64,000 bases of DNA, from positions 3,038,001-3,102,000 of the forward strand of contig NZ_WWGH01000001.1 of assembly GCF_009865135.1 (NCBI RefSeq), in the 5' to 3' direction. This document shows positions 37,243 to 45,531 of this stretch, piece by piece. The stretch's first letter is position 1. Each line of letters opens with the position of its first letter. The notes beneath the pieces were generated by a model. It made no database searches. It worked only from the letters and a program-made list of their open reading frames with translations, and was not told the DNA's origin. Source of the stretch: Streptomyces sp. SID8374. Lineage in GTDB: Bacteria > Actinomycetota > Actinomycetes > Streptomycetales > Streptomycetaceae. The position numbers and the translations under genes were made by a program.

Positions 37243-37633
37243 GGCGCTCCCCCTTGATCGTGCCGAGGAACGCCCGCCACCCGTAATGCACCGGGGCTGG
37301 CGGCAGGTGGTGCGGGGTCAGCGCCGGTGCGACAAAGGCGACGATGTGGTCCTCGACGTATCCGGCCGCAACGGTCGCCGCATAGTTCGGGTCGATCGCG
37401 GCCCGGTAGTCGGCGTTCGACGGCCGGTCGTGGATCGCGATGAGCGGGCCCAGCTCCCAGTACAGGTCGGTGAGCTTCCACGGGGTCTCGCAACCACCGG
37501 GGGCCTTGTTCTGGGCCATCAGTGGTACCCCGTCAGCCTGTTCGCCGGTCCAGGCCCACTCGACGCCGGTGCAGTCGGCGTAGGTGAGGGTCAGGTCGAA
37601 CTCGATGCCTTCGTGGACGAAGATCTCGCTCAT
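37235..37633 (-). CDS. phiSA1p31-type hypothetical protein (132 aa)
   Basis: ATG at 37633 is coupled to the previous stop. EGIEFDLTLTYADCTGVEWAW followed by TGEQADGVPLM and a GPLIAIHDRPSNADYRAAID segment agrees with the Streptomyces phage family annotated as phiSA1p31-related, from memory. No function is known. Acidic overall. Confidence 0.6.
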   Translation of the reverse strand: MSEIFVHEGIEFDLTLTYADCTGVEWAWTGEQADGVPLMAQNKAPGGCETPWKLTDLYWELGPLIAIHDRPSNADYRAAIDPNYAATVAAGYVEDHIVAFVAPALTPHHLPPAPVHYGWRAFLGTIKGERRG

Positions 37634-37932
37634 GCCGCCGCCTCCGTCCCGCGCTGGTACGGGACGCCGATGCTGCGGACCCCGTCCTCGGCGGCGACCT
37701 GGTCGGCCACCTCGGCGGCGACGTCGCGGGCCTCTGCCCACTCGGCCAGCTCCTCGAACCCGGCCGCGAGCTGGCGCAGCACCTCCGGGGAAGCGTCGAC
37801 CACGTCGATACCGAGGGCGTTACCGACCCGGAGGGTGGCGAACTGGCGGCCCTGGTAGCCGGTGCGGTACGCGGTCTCGATCTTGTCCGTGGCGTCGATG
37901 CTGACTCCCACGACTCCAGTTACGCGGCTCAT
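37630..37932 (-). CDS. Hypothetical protein (100 aa)
   Basis: ATG at 37932 overlaps the upstream stop. The N-terminal half is beta-type (VVGVSIDATDKIETAY, RQFATLRVGNALGIDVV); the rest is a helical Ala/Glu segment (VLRQLAAGFEELAEWAEARD). Unknown family; coupled gene. Confidence 0.65.
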   Translation of the reverse strand: MSRVTGVVGVSIDATDKIETAYRTGYQGRQFATLRVGNALGIDVVDASPEVLRQLAAGFEELAEWAEARDVAAEVADQVAAEDGVRSIGVPYQRGTEAAA

Positions 37933-38195
37933 CGGGTCCTCCGGGTGGTGTTGCTGGCGCGGATCTGCTCGGCCAAATCGACAGCCCATTCGGGGTAGTC
38001 GGCGTCCGTGGAGCACGCCTCGGGGTGCGGGCAGGGCAGCAGGGCGAACGCGGCGTCGTCGGGGTCGCACTGGTGGCGTTCCTCGGCCAGCAGCCCGGCG
38101 GCCATGCGGGTGCGCTTCAGCGCGTTCAGGGCATCCACCCGGGCGGCCAGCACGGCGAGCGGGGTGTCCAGTCGCTCCATGTCGGCGGCAGTCAC
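37929..38195 (-). CDS. Hypothetical protein (88 aa)
   Basis: GTG at 38195 overlaps the preceding stop (GTGA); the longer reading lacks support. It has a helical start (LAVLAARVDALNALKRTRMA) and HQCDPDDAAFALLPCPHPEAC, three Cys and two His possibly binding metal. Unknown function. Confidence 0.62.
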   Translation of the reverse strand: MTAADMERLDTPLAVLAARVDALNALKRTRMAAGLLAEERHQCDPDDAAFALLPCPHPEACSTDADYPEWAVDLAEQIRASNTTRRTR

Positions 38196-38731
38196 GACGT
38201 ACCGCCCTTGTCGTGCTCGTCGGCCGCCCGGCGAAGCTCGAACACCCAGTCCTCCGGGCAGTCCATCCACACGTCTTCGGCGTCGGAGTGCTCGGGGCAG
38301 TGCGCGGTCCACTGGTCAGCCACTTGCCGCAGCACGGCGGCGGGCGACGGCCGGGACTCCAGCTCGGCAATCCTGGCCCGAAGCTCCGTCACGTCCTCCG
38401 GTCCGCCCTGCGGCGGCAGCGAGAGGAGGTTGTTCGGACGGACCGCGCCACGCTGGACCTTGTCCGCGAGGCGGCCGATCACGTCGGCCTGCTTGGCGTA
38501 CTGCGGGCCCTGCGCCCGGTGCTCACGCGCCCGCTTCACCAGCCACGCCACGAACTCGTCCGTCACCTCGGTGCGGGGTGCCCAGCCAGCGGCGCGGAGG
38601 GCCTTCACGTACCCGGCCCAGACGCGCTCGCAGTCCGGGCAGCCACGGTCGCCGGGCTCGAACCCGCACTCGCCGCAGAAGGCGCCGGCGGTGGACAGGG
38701 CTTGGATCGCGGTCTCGTCGGCGGCGCTCAC
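38192..38731 (-). CDS. Zinc-ribbon and helical protein (179 aa)
   Basis: GTG at 38731 overlaps the upstream stop. FCGECGFEPGDRGCPDCERVW (residues 18-38) is a zinc ribbon; then a helical, charged body with LRARIAELESRPSPAAVLRQ and a second Cys pair (HCPEHSDAEDVWMDC). Resembles other coil-zinc proteins of the element. Function unknown. Confidence 0.65.
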   Translation of the reverse strand: MSAADETAIQALSTAGAFCGECGFEPGDRGCPDCERVWAGYVKALRAAGWAPRTEVTDEFVAWLVKRAREHRAQGPQYAKQADVIGRLADKVQRGAVRPNNLLSLPPQGGPEDVTELRARIAELESRPSPAAVLRQVADQWTAHCPEHSDAEDVWMDCPEDWVFELRRAADEHDKGGTS

Positions 38732-39390
38732 AGGGCACCTGCCTCACGCTGCGACGGGGCGGAGGCCGCCTTGCGGAGGAGCTGCTTCGAGGTCTCCTGA
38801 AGGGCCGACATCTGCTGCTCCAGCTCGGCAATCCGGCACCACGGGCAGGTGTGCGTGTGCTCCGAGTCGACCAGCCACACGAGGTGCTGACCCGCCGGGC
38901 ACTGCTGAGGGTTCATGACCTCGTACTCGGCAAGCTGCTTCTCCAGCTCGGAGATGCGAGAGGTCTGCCGCTGGCTCGCGGTCTCTGCCCCGTGGGCCGG
39001 GGTGAAGACCTTCGTGCCCTGCTTCACGGCCACAGCACACGGCCACTGGCTGACCATGCCGTCCTCCTGGCAGACCGCGCACAGCCAGGCGTTCGGCACG
39101 CCGCAGTCATCGAAGACCGGGATGTGGAAGCGGGCCGGGAGCTTCGCGTTCTCCTCCAAGGAGACACCCGCGAGCAACTCGAAAGACGGGTGATCAGGGG
39201 CCTTCAGGAGCGTGGCCCGCTGGGCGCATTCGTCGTGCTCGACCTGCTCCCCGGCCTTCACGTTGGCCTGGCAGGTACCGCACGCAGACGGGTCCGCCTG
39301 ACGGCCACGGTTCGCGGCGTCGACCGCGCGCTCCTTGGCCCAGAAGTCATCGTTGCTGTCATCGGGGGCTTGTGATGGTTGGATGGACAT
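38728..39390 (-). CDS. Zinc-binding coiled-coil protein (220 aa)
   Basis: ATG at 39390 with GAGAGG upstream. Cys pairs occur at CGTCQANVKAGEQVEHDEC, WLCAVCQEDG, QCPAGQHL and HTCPWCRIAEL; helices RISELEKQLAEYEV and IAELEQQMSALQ separate them. It heads the coupled series down to 36160, so it is the first gene after the Xis-like region. Several zinc knuckles suggest a nucleic acid-binding scaffold. Confidence 0.65.
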   Translation of the reverse strand: MSIQPSQAPDDSNDDFWAKERAVDAANRGRQADPSACGTCQANVKAGEQVEHDECAQRATLLKAPDHPSFELLAGVSLEENAKLPARFHIPVFDDCGVPNAWLCAVCQEDGMVSQWPCAVAVKQGTKVFTPAHGAETASQRQTSRISELEKQLAEYEVMNPQQCPAGQHLVWLVDSEHTHTCPWCRIAELEQQMSALQETSKQLLRKAASAPSQREAGAL

Positions 39391-39477
39391 CGGTCCACCT
39401 CTCTGTTCGCGGAGGATGACGGGTGGATCAGAGGCCGTTCCCGGACTTGGTCGTTACGGGGGCGGCCTCACAGCTGC

Positions 39478-39756
39478 TCAGGCAGCGGGGCGGTGCGTGC
39501 GCTCGTTTACCGGGCGAACCTCGTACATGGCCGCGATCTCCTGGATGTGGCGCCGCAGGAACGTGATCCGGCCACCCGCCCGGCTGTGGGGGAAGACCCG
39601 GGCGCTCGCCTTGTCGCGGAGCGTGCGTGCCGAGAACGGCAGCCACCCCTCGGCCTCGATCTGTTCGGGTGTGTAATGCACAAAATCGTCCAGGCCCGTG
39701 GCGCCGCCGACCTGGGCGGCGGGGCGCACCTTCTTCTTGGCCGTCGTGGTCGTCAC
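39478..39756 (-). CDS. xis: Excisionase-like HTH protein (92 aa)
   Basis: GTG at 39756 overlaps the XRE gene stop. The domain YTPEQIEAEGWLPFSARTLRDKASARVFPHSRAGGRITFLRRHIQEI is the winged helix used by many actinophage excisionases and small HTH proteins (helix turn, then K-R-I-x-F-x-x-x-x-I). Close to the integrase and under the lysogeny-type switch, excision control is the best guess. Confidence 0.7.
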   Translation of the reverse strand: MTTTTAKKKVRPAAQVGGATGLDDFVHYTPEQIEAEGWLPFSARTLRDKASARVFPHSRAGGRITFLRRHIQEIAAMYEVRPVNERTHRPAA

Positions 39757-39965
39757 GTCGGTGTCTCCTTGTGAGTGATGGCAGAGGTAGACACCTGCAT
39801 CGCCGCCGCGATCAGCGCGACCTTGTCCTCGCTCGGGTGGGCGATGAGTCCACGTTCGAGGCGGGAGAGGTAGCCGCGGTTCAGCCCAGTACGAAGAGAC
39901 ATAGCCCGGAGGCTAAGTTGCTTCGCTTCACGGATGGCCTTGATTGCTGCGCCGTTCGGTGTCAC
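39753..39965 (-). CDS. XRE-family regulator, Cro-like (70 aa)
   Basis: GTG at 39965 is probably leaderless: TAAGTC lies 8-13 nt upstream on the minus strand with TTGCGT as -35 (16-bp spacing). NGAAIKAIREAKQLSLRAMSLRTGLNRGYLSRLERGLIAHPSED is a complete XRE helix-turn-helix. Being divergent from the larger XRE gene at 40179, it forms a two-repressor switch controlling the leftward operon. Confidence 0.8.
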   Translation of the reverse strand: MTPNGAAIKAIREAKQLSLRAMSLRTGLNRGYLSRLERGLIAHPSEDKVALIAAAMQVSTSAITHKETPT

Positions 39966-40178
39966 ACGAAGAGACTTACACGCCAGGACCCGCAACGCAA
40001 GCGTTCTCGCCCGCCATAAGCACACTTACTTTGCTTAACAGCCCGCCGTAACTGCCTCCCCGGCGCACAACGAACGCACTATCTGCAACCCGCATGCCCC
40101 TCCCACGCTGAGTAACTGCTGCTCAGAGGCCGAGACCTGCACTATTGGGTTGCACGCCGATGCGGCATGATGTGCCTC
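39966..40178. promoter_or_regulatory. Divergent switch region between two XRE genes
   Basis: About 210 nt without a gene. It holds CGCAACGCAAGCGTTCTCG with the inverted repeat AACGC/GCGTT (39992-40003), TAAGCACACTTACTTTGCTTA (40017-40037) with arms TAAGC/GCTTA, and CTGAGTAACTGCTGCTCAG (40109-40127) with arms CTGAG/CTCAG. CATGAT at 40166-40171 is a -10 box 7 nt before ATG 40179. These inverted repeats are candidate operators for the two regulators. Confidence 0.55.
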
Positions 40179-40682
40179 ATGGATCGAGACTGGGCACGGC
40201 TGGGATCAGCCCTCCGGGCAGCACGCGAAGATCTCGGGCTGGGGCAGAAGGACGTGGCCGAGCGCATCGGCATCACTCCGAACGCGCTCCGGAACACCGA
40301 GCTTGGCAAGATCAGCCGAGTCACCCCCACCGTCCGCGAGTACGCCCGCATCGTCGGGTGGACCGAGGCCAGCATCGACGCCGTACTCAACGGCGGCGAA
40401 CCCACCCGCGAGGTGGCCATCCCGCCCGACGAACCGGTCACCGCGCTCGCCGACACGCCGGAGGACCTACCGCTGCGCATCAAGGCCGCGCTCGCCGACG
40501 GCCGCCCCGTCCTCGACACGGCAGTCATCAACCTGCCCGGCGAGGACGGCGAGGACTCCGAGGCGCAGATGGTCATCATCGTGAAGGGCCGCGGCGGCGA
40601 CGCCACGCCCGAGCAGATCCAGAAGGCGCTGCTCCAGTGGGAGAAGACCGAGGCACAGATCAGGCGCTCCGGCAGCGAGTGA
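40179..40682 (+). CDS. XRE-family repressor (167 aa)
   Basis: Leaderless start at 40179. MDRDWARLGSALRAAREDLGLGQKDVAERIGITPNALRNTELGKISRVTPTVREYARIVGW is an XRE DNA-binding domain; the C-terminal 90 residues are acidic with a possible dimerisation domain (TAVINLPGEDGEDSEAQMVIIV). Size and location suit the element's main repressor (immunity type). It lies just upstream of the integrase in the same direction. Confidence 0.8.
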   Translation: MDRDWARLGSALRAAREDLGLGQKDVAERIGITPNALRNTELGKISRVTPTVREYARIVGWTEASIDAVLNGGEPTREVAIPPDEPVTALADTPEDLPLRIKAALADGRPVLDTAVINLPGEDGEDSEAQMVIIVKGRGGDATPEQIQKALLQWEKTEAQIRRSGSE

Positions 40683-40788
40683 CCGGTTCTGCGCGCAAAG
40701 TTACGTAAGGGGCTCTGCATATGCCGTGAGTTGTGGTTGCATGGTCAACCTTGAGGGTGCCGCCGCTCGGGACTATTCAGGGGGTCCG

Positions 40789-40962
40789 ATGCGGGTTCAG
40801 ATCAGGTGTGTTGCGTCGATGCCGTACGGCGTCTGCGCGTGGCTGTTGAAGCGGGGCGGCGAGTGGATCCTCTACATCGCCGAAGAGGTACTGAGCCAGC
40901 TCGGCGGGATCATCCCGGGCCCTGAGCCGCTCGTCATCACGCCCCGCTGGAGGCTCAGCTAA
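40789..40962 (+). CDS. Small protein cotranscribed with integrase (57 aa)
   Basis: ATG at 40789 after AGGGGG. The chain, MRVQIRCVASMPYGVCAWLL then KRGGEWILYIAEEVLSQLGG, is a small alpha/beta fold, with Val/Ile/Leu strands. It ends 9 nt before the integrase start. Unknown function; could modulate integration. Confidence 0.6.
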   Translation: MRVQIRCVASMPYGVCAWLLKRGGEWILYIAEEVLSQLGGIIPGPEPLVITPRWRLS

Positions 40963-40971
40963 GGGGGCGTC

Positions 40972-42219
40972 ATGGCATCAGCGGAGAAGCGCGGGTCCAC
41001 GTGGCGGTGCCGGTACGTCAAGCCGGACGGGACATACGGATCCGAGTCGGGGTTCCCCACGAAGCGCACCGCGCTGGCCTTTGGCAAAGAGCAGGACGCG
41101 GCGATCCGGGCCGGCCGATGGGTCGACCCGGACCTCCGGGCCGTCACGTTCGGCGAGTTCACCAAGTCGTTCATGTCGACCAGACGGAAGCGCGGCCGCA
41201 CCGTCGGCACCCGGTGGGAGAAGCTCGACAGCCACATCCTGCCGCGCTGGGAGGACACCGCCCTGGGCAGCGTCACCTGGTACGAAGTCGACGCCTGGCA
41301 GCAGAGCCTCACGATCGCCGACGTCTCGCGCGGGCACTGCGTCAGCCTGATGTCCACCATCCTGACCGCTGCGGTCGACGCCCAGCACATCACGGTGAAC
41401 CCGTTGTTCGGCCGGCGCCGTACGCGCGACACCGCCGGTGACGCTGCCATGCCGAAGGCGCCGAAGGTCAGCCGTGACCCTCGGCCCGAGGATGCGCTGC
41501 TAGTGGCGGAGCGGCTCGGGCCGGCGCGCGGTATCCACGTGCTGACGACCGCGTTCACCGGGCTGCGCTGGGGCGAAGGCCTCGGACTGCACCGGGACCG
41601 GACGCTGCTGGAGCGCGGACAGCCCTGGGGCGACTCCGAGTTCGTGTGCCCGATCCTGCGGGTGGTCGAGGAGTACGCGGAGTACCAGGAGCGCGGCACC
41701 GACGGCACGAAGCACGGCTACCGGCTCCAGCTAGAGCCGACGAAGAACGACGGGTCGACGCGCGACATCGACGTCCCGCCGTTCCTCGCCCGGCTGCTCG
41801 GCCACCACCTGGACGACTGGCCGTACGAGCGCCCGTTCAGCACGTCCACCGGTAAGCCGTGGCGCCGGGGCAACTGGAGCAGGGACTTCCGGCCGGCGTG
41901 CGACGGACGTGACGAGCGGGCGAAGCGACAGGGCGTCTCCTTCCGGGCGGGGTGGGAGCCGATCCTGCCCGGCCTGGACATGCGCGCCCTGCGTGCACTG
42001 CATGACACCCTTCAGGCGCAGATCGGAGTGAAGGAACCGCTGGCCTTCGAGGCGGCGGGGCATCGGCGGCCGGGGATCAAGCGGCACTACCAGAAGCCCA
42101 CGCCGGACATGCGGCAGGAGCGGCTGGACGGGCTCGAAGAAGTATTCTGGAAGGCGATGGCGAACATCGGGCTGAAGACCCTGTGGGGTCGGGTCGACCT
42201 CCGGAAGCCGAGTCGCTGA
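40972..42219 (+). CDS. int: Tyrosine site-specific integrase
   Basis: 415 residues. N-terminal arm-binding region (WRCRYVKPDGTYGSESGF), core-binding SAM-like domain (about 58-150) and catalytic domain. TGLRWGEGLGL gives the first catalytic Arg (about 199); TKNDGSTRDIDVPPFL is the beta hairpin with Lys; the second Arg and His are in DMRALRALHDT and AAGHRRPGIKRHYQK, with Tyr at the end of the latter. The D-M-R-x-L-R form differs from the usual HxLRH. It points to the att site 82 nt downstream. GGGGG precedes ATG 40972. Confidence 0.92.
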   Translation: MASAEKRGSTWRCRYVKPDGTYGSESGFPTKRTALAFGKEQDAAIRAGRWVDPDLRAVTFGEFTKSFMSTRRKRGRTVGTRWEKLDSHILPRWEDTALGSVTWYEVDAWQQSLTIADVSRGHCVSLMSTILTAAVDAQHITVNPLFGRRRTRDTAGDAAMPKAPKVSRDPRPEDALLVAERLGPARGIHVLTTAFTGLRWGEGLGLHRDRTLLERGQPWGDSEFVCPILRVVEEYAEYQERGTDGTKHGYRLQLEPTKNDGSTRDIDVPPFLARLLGHHLDDWPYERPFSTSTGKPWRRGNWSRDFRPACDGRDERAKRQGVSFRAGWEPILPGLDMRALRALHDTLQAQIGVKEPLAFEAAGHRRPGIKRHYQKPTPDMRQERLDGLEEVFWKAMANIGLKTLWGRVDLRKPSR

Positions 42220-42300
42220 CCTCGCTCCCCATATTCTCCCCATTGGATCTTCAACGGGAGACAGGCACCACACCTCATCAGGGCAGATGAATGGGTCAAC

Positions 42301-42350
42301 AACCGCTCTCCTAAAGCGGGTGTCGCAGGTTCGAATCCTGCCGGGGGCAC
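42301..42350. other. Attachment site: 3' half of tRNA-Arg(CCU)
   Basis: Bases 42302-42349 read as the anticodon stem-loop (ACCGC-TCTCCTAA-AGCGG, anticodon CCT), variable loop, T arm (GCAGGTTCGAATCCTGC) and acceptor strand GGGGGC with discriminator A. Upstream there is no D arm and no GCCCCC acceptor partner at the right distance, so this is not a whole tRNA but the crossover copy left at the right end of the element. The intact tRNA gene should be at the other end, outside the window. Confidence 0.88.
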
Positions 42351-42356
42351 AAGCGA

Positions 42357-42390
42357 AAAGGCCACCCAGGAACATTCCTGGGTGGCCTTT
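42357..42390. terminator. Terminator next to att
   Basis: AAGGCCACCCAGG pairs with CCTGGGTGGCCTT over AACATT and ends in TTT. It is probably the original terminator of the tRNA gene, now downstream of the att copy, and marks the return to host chromosome. Confidence 0.85.
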
Positions 42391-42518
42391 CCCATCTGCT
42401 CCTGACATCAACGGCGACGGCACCTTCGGTCCAGGCCCAGGCCGGTCCACCGCAGCCCAGAACGCAGGCAGTGCGCCCGTGTCTGGCAGGCGGCTCAGGC
42501 ACCTGTCATGATCCGGCT

Positions 42519-42740
42519 GTGAACAAGCCTTTGTTTCCCGAAAAGTTGGACAGAGCACTCGACTGGGCGGGGCTGTTCCCGTCCACCCTGCTCTTCTGGA
42601 TAGGCATCAGGGACTACCGCGAAGGCGCATCCATAGCCTGGGCCCTAGTCGGGGTCCTCCTGATGCTGATCAGCCTCTGGGTGATCTACCGCGGGCTGCC
42701 TCACCGGCGTGCGGGGACCCTTCAGCCGCCTGAGGAGTAG
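42519..42740 (+). CDS. Small two-helix membrane protein (73 aa)
   Basis: GTG at 42519; CATGAT 6 nt upstream suggests a leaderless message. LDRALDWAGLFPSTLLFWIG and SIAWALVGVLLMLISLWVIY are hydrophobic; the tail is charged. First host-side gene beyond the att site. Function unknown. Confidence 0.55.
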   Translation: MNKPLFPEKLDRALDWAGLFPSTLLFWIGIRDYREGASIAWALVGVLLMLISLWVIYRGLPHRRAGTLQPPEE

Positions 42741-42810
42741 AGATCCGCAGGTTGGGTCCGCGAATCCCCCTCGGAGCGTGTCACCGGTGGCCGGGGATAT
42801 CGGTGGGCCC

Positions 42811-44400
42811 CTACTTGACGCAGGTCTCGTCCCTTCCGGGCAGCTTGCCCGTCGCAAGGTAGTTGTTGACCTTGGTGTCCACGCAGGCGTTGCCGTACTC
42901 CCCGTATAGCGCGTGGCGGTTGGCGCCCTTGAGGGTGAGGAGTTTGGAGCTGGGGAGCTGGTCGTGCAAGGCCACGCTACCCCGGTAGGTGGTGCGGGGG
43001 TCGCCGGTGGCGGCGACTATCAGGGACGGCGCGTCGTGGCGTATGCGGGTGGGGTTCTCGCGAGGGGCGTTCCAGAACGCGCACGGGCCTATGTTCTCGG
43101 TCAAGGGGCCGAAGAGGGGGTGGGCGGCGCGGGTGCGTTCGATGTCGCGCCAGTAGAGCTCGGGGTTGCGTGGGGCCGCCGCGTCGCCGCAGAGGATCGC
43201 CGTCTGGACGCTGCCGGAGGCCGAGCCCTCGTCGGTCAGGGCGAAGCGTAGTTGCTCGGTGAACTCCGGGGAGAGCCTTAGCTGTTGGCCCTTTGCGGCC
43301 TTGGACAGTACGGAGACCTGCTCGGCCAGGGACGCCCTTGACGCGTCCGTGTCGTCGGCCACGCCCATGAAGAGAAGCGTCGGTATGTGGGTGTCGTCCA
43401 GGCGGAAGACGTCCGGCGCGGTGCCGACCGTCAGGGGGCCACGGGCCGCCTTCGCCATGGTGTGGTCGATCGTGGCCAGCACGGCCTTACGGGTGCGGCC
43501 CAGGCCGTACGTCGTGTGGTGGGCGGCCGTCCACGTGGCCCAGGCGGAGAGCGCCTGCTCGTTCTCCCGTACCGCGTCCTTCAGCAGCCGGGGGCCGTAG
43601 GCGCGCGGGTCGATCGCTCCGTCCAGGACCACCCGGTCGTAGCGGCCGGGGAACATCTGCGTGTAGACCGTGCCCAGGTACGTACCGTACGAGTAGCCCA
43701 GGTAGGAGATCTTCCGCTCGCCCAGCGCGCCCCGGATCACGTCCATGTCCCGGGCGGTGTTGCGTGTGGTGACGTGCGGGAGGACCGAGGCGTTGGTGGC
43801 GCGGCACTTGGCGGCCAGGCTCTTGCTCAGGGCCACGTGACGGTCGAAGCCCGCCCGGCCCGCCCCGGCCGAGAACCAGGGGAAGCTGACGGGCCAGCCG
43901 CAGTCCAGCGGCGTACTGCGGCCGGTGAAGCGCGGGTCGAAGCCGATGATGTCGTACCGGGCGCCGACCTCCTTCATCGCCTGGCGGATGACCGGCGGGG
44001 ACTCCAGTGCCGTGCCGCCGGGTCCGCCGTTGTTGAGGAGGATCGCACCGATGCGGTGGCGGGTTTCGGTGGCCTTCAGGCGGGACACCGCGACCGTGAT
44101 CGTGCGGCCCCGGGGTGCCGCGTAGTCCAGCGGGACCGTGGCGTTCGCGCACTGCACGCCCGCCCGGTCCAGGTCGCGGCCCATCGTGTCGTCGGGGGAC
44201 TGCGCGCAGGTGCCCCAGGCCAGGCGTTGGTCGTAGTACCGGTCGAGGCCGCTGTGTGCCGCCGCACCGGCCGTTCTCGTGGTGGGCGTCGCCAGGGCCG
44301 GTGACGCCGTCAGGCCTACGGCGAGTGCCAGGCCTGCGGCCGCTGCGGTGCGGGCCGCCGCCGGGCCGCGGGGGATCCTGATCTTCTCTGCGTATCTCAT
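42811..44400 (-). CDS. Secreted alpha/beta-hydrolase peptidase (SlpD/tripeptidyl aminopeptidase type)
   Basis: 529 residues. ATG at 44400 starts a signal peptide: basic RYAEKIRIPRG, hydrophobic AAAAGLALAVGLTA, cleavage near ALA-TP. LNNGGPGG is the oxyanion-side motif, GYSYGTYLG (about residues 242-250) carries the nucleophile Ser, and the C-terminal TAP-like domain has GDPRTTYRGS and GANRHALYG with the catalytic His. These enzymes trim tripeptides from exported proteins. It stands alone near the element border. Confidence 0.85.
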   Translation of the reverse strand: MRYAEKIRIPRGPAAARTAAAAGLALAVGLTASPALATPTTRTAGAAAHSGLDRYYDQRLAWGTCAQSPDDTMGRDLDRAGVQCANATVPLDYAAPRGRTITVAVSRLKATETRHRIGAILLNNGGPGGTALESPPVIRQAMKEVGARYDIIGFDPRFTGRSTPLDCGWPVSFPWFSAGAGRAGFDRHVALSKSLAAKCRATNASVLPHVTTRNTARDMDVIRGALGERKISYLGYSYGTYLGTVYTQMFPGRYDRVVLDGAIDPRAYGPRLLKDAVRENEQALSAWATWTAAHHTTYGLGRTRKAVLATIDHTMAKAARGPLTVGTAPDVFRLDDTHIPTLLFMGVADDTDASRASLAEQVSVLSKAAKGQQLRLSPEFTEQLRFALTDEGSASGSVQTAILCGDAAAPRNPELYWRDIERTRAAHPLFGPLTENIGPCAFWNAPRENPTRIRHDAPSLIVAATGDPRTTYRGSVALHDQLPSSKLLTLKGANRHALYGEYGNACVDTKVNNYLATGKLPGRDETCVK

Positions 44401-44497
44401 GCAACAGACGCTAGAAGCCCGGGCGTTCGCACTCACTACGGCTGGCACCCCTGTTCCCAGGGGGGTCAGCTCCTCCTCGCCCCCAGCCCTCGGCCGG

Positions 44498-45388
44498 TCA
44501 CCCCGCGAGGATCTCCCCGATCACCCACCACGCGTTCCGCGCCGTCACCGGGTTCGACTCCCGGTAGGCGGCGAGCTCCATCACCGCTATGGACAGCGCC
44601 CAGCCGCGGCCCCGCTCCCAGGTCGCGTCGTCGGCCCCGACCGCCGTACGGAAGGTCTCCCTGGCCCCGGCCGGGAGCAGGTACCAGGCGGCGATCAGGT
44701 CGACGGCGGGGTCGGCCAGGCCCATGCAGGCGAAGTCGATCACTCCCGTGAGGCGGCCGTCCGCGACCAGGACGTTGCCCGGCTGGAGGTCCCCGTGCAC
44801 CCACACGGGCGCGCCGGTGAAGGGCGAGGCGGTCAGCGCCTTGTCCCAGGCCGCGGCCACCGCCCCGGCGTCGAGAACGCCGTCCAGCTCGGCGATCACC
44901 TTCCGCGTCACGGCGTCCCGGGAGGCCAGCGGCTCGCTGCGGTACGCCGGTGGGGCGTCCGTGGCGTCGATGCCGCGCAGCGCGAGGACGAGCTCCGCCA
45001 GGTCCGCGGCGAAGAGGTCCGGAGCCCAAGTGCCCTCGCCCGGGGCGGGGTTCGTGCCCTCCAGCCAGGTGCAGACCGACCAGGCCCAGGGGAAGCCCTC
45101 GGCCGGTGCCCCCTGGGCGAGCGGCGCCGGGACGGGTACGGGCAGCTGCGGGGCCAGCCGGGGCAGCCAGTAGGCCTCCGTCGCCACGTCCGCCGCGCTG
45201 CCCTCCGTACGCGGCAGCCGTACCACCTTGTCCTCGCCCAGGCGGTAGACCGCGTTCGCCGTCCCGCTCGCGTCGACCGCCTCCACCGGGAGGTCCGCCC
45301 AGTGCGGGAACTGGGCGGCGATCAGCGTACGTACGAGGGTGGCGGAGTCGAGAGGCGCGGAGTCGGAGGGCGCGGAGTGGAGGGTCAT
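44498..45388 (-). CDS. Aminoglycoside phosphotransferase-family kinase
   Basis: 296 residues. Start at ATG 45388; longer readings are in non-coding sequence. VHGDLQPGNVLV (catalytic loop, HGDxxxxN) and GVIDFACMGLADPAVDL (metal Asp) identify the APH fold; NAVYRLGEDKVVRLPR is the ATP-binding lobe with its Lys. The substrate may be an antibiotic or a small metabolite; genome members are often uncharacterised kinases. It is convergent with no partner. Confidence 0.82.
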   Translation of the reverse strand: MTLHSAPSDSAPLDSATLVRTLIAAQFPHWADLPVEAVDASGTANAVYRLGEDKVVRLPRTEGSAADVATEAYWLPRLAPQLPVPVPAPLAQGAPAEGFPWAWSVCTWLEGTNPAPGEGTWAPDLFAADLAELVLALRGIDATDAPPAYRSEPLASRDAVTRKVIAELDGVLDAGAVAAAWDKALTASPFTGAPVWVHGDLQPGNVLVADGRLTGVIDFACMGLADPAVDLIAAWYLLPAGARETFRTAVGADDATWERGRGWALSIAVMELAAYRESNPVTARNAWWVIGEILAG

Positions 45389-45531
45389 CCGGTGAGTGAA
45401 CCAGGTGGGTCCACGGCGGCACAACGTCGTTCGCCCGGCCACCGGAGTACGGGGTTCCTCCGCCGGAGTACGGGCTCCCCCGCCGCGAAATCCGGTCGTG
45501 GGCACGCCCCTGGCCTGCGAGAGTGTGCTGC

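Noticed and set aside
42277..42350. Complete tRNA gene at the att site
   Set aside because: The 5' acceptor strand and D arm are missing; only the 3' half is present.
1..42350. Interpretation as a complete prophage
   Set aside because: No terminase, portal, capsid, tail or lysis genes in 42 kb; transfer genes are present instead. The unseen left part could still change this.
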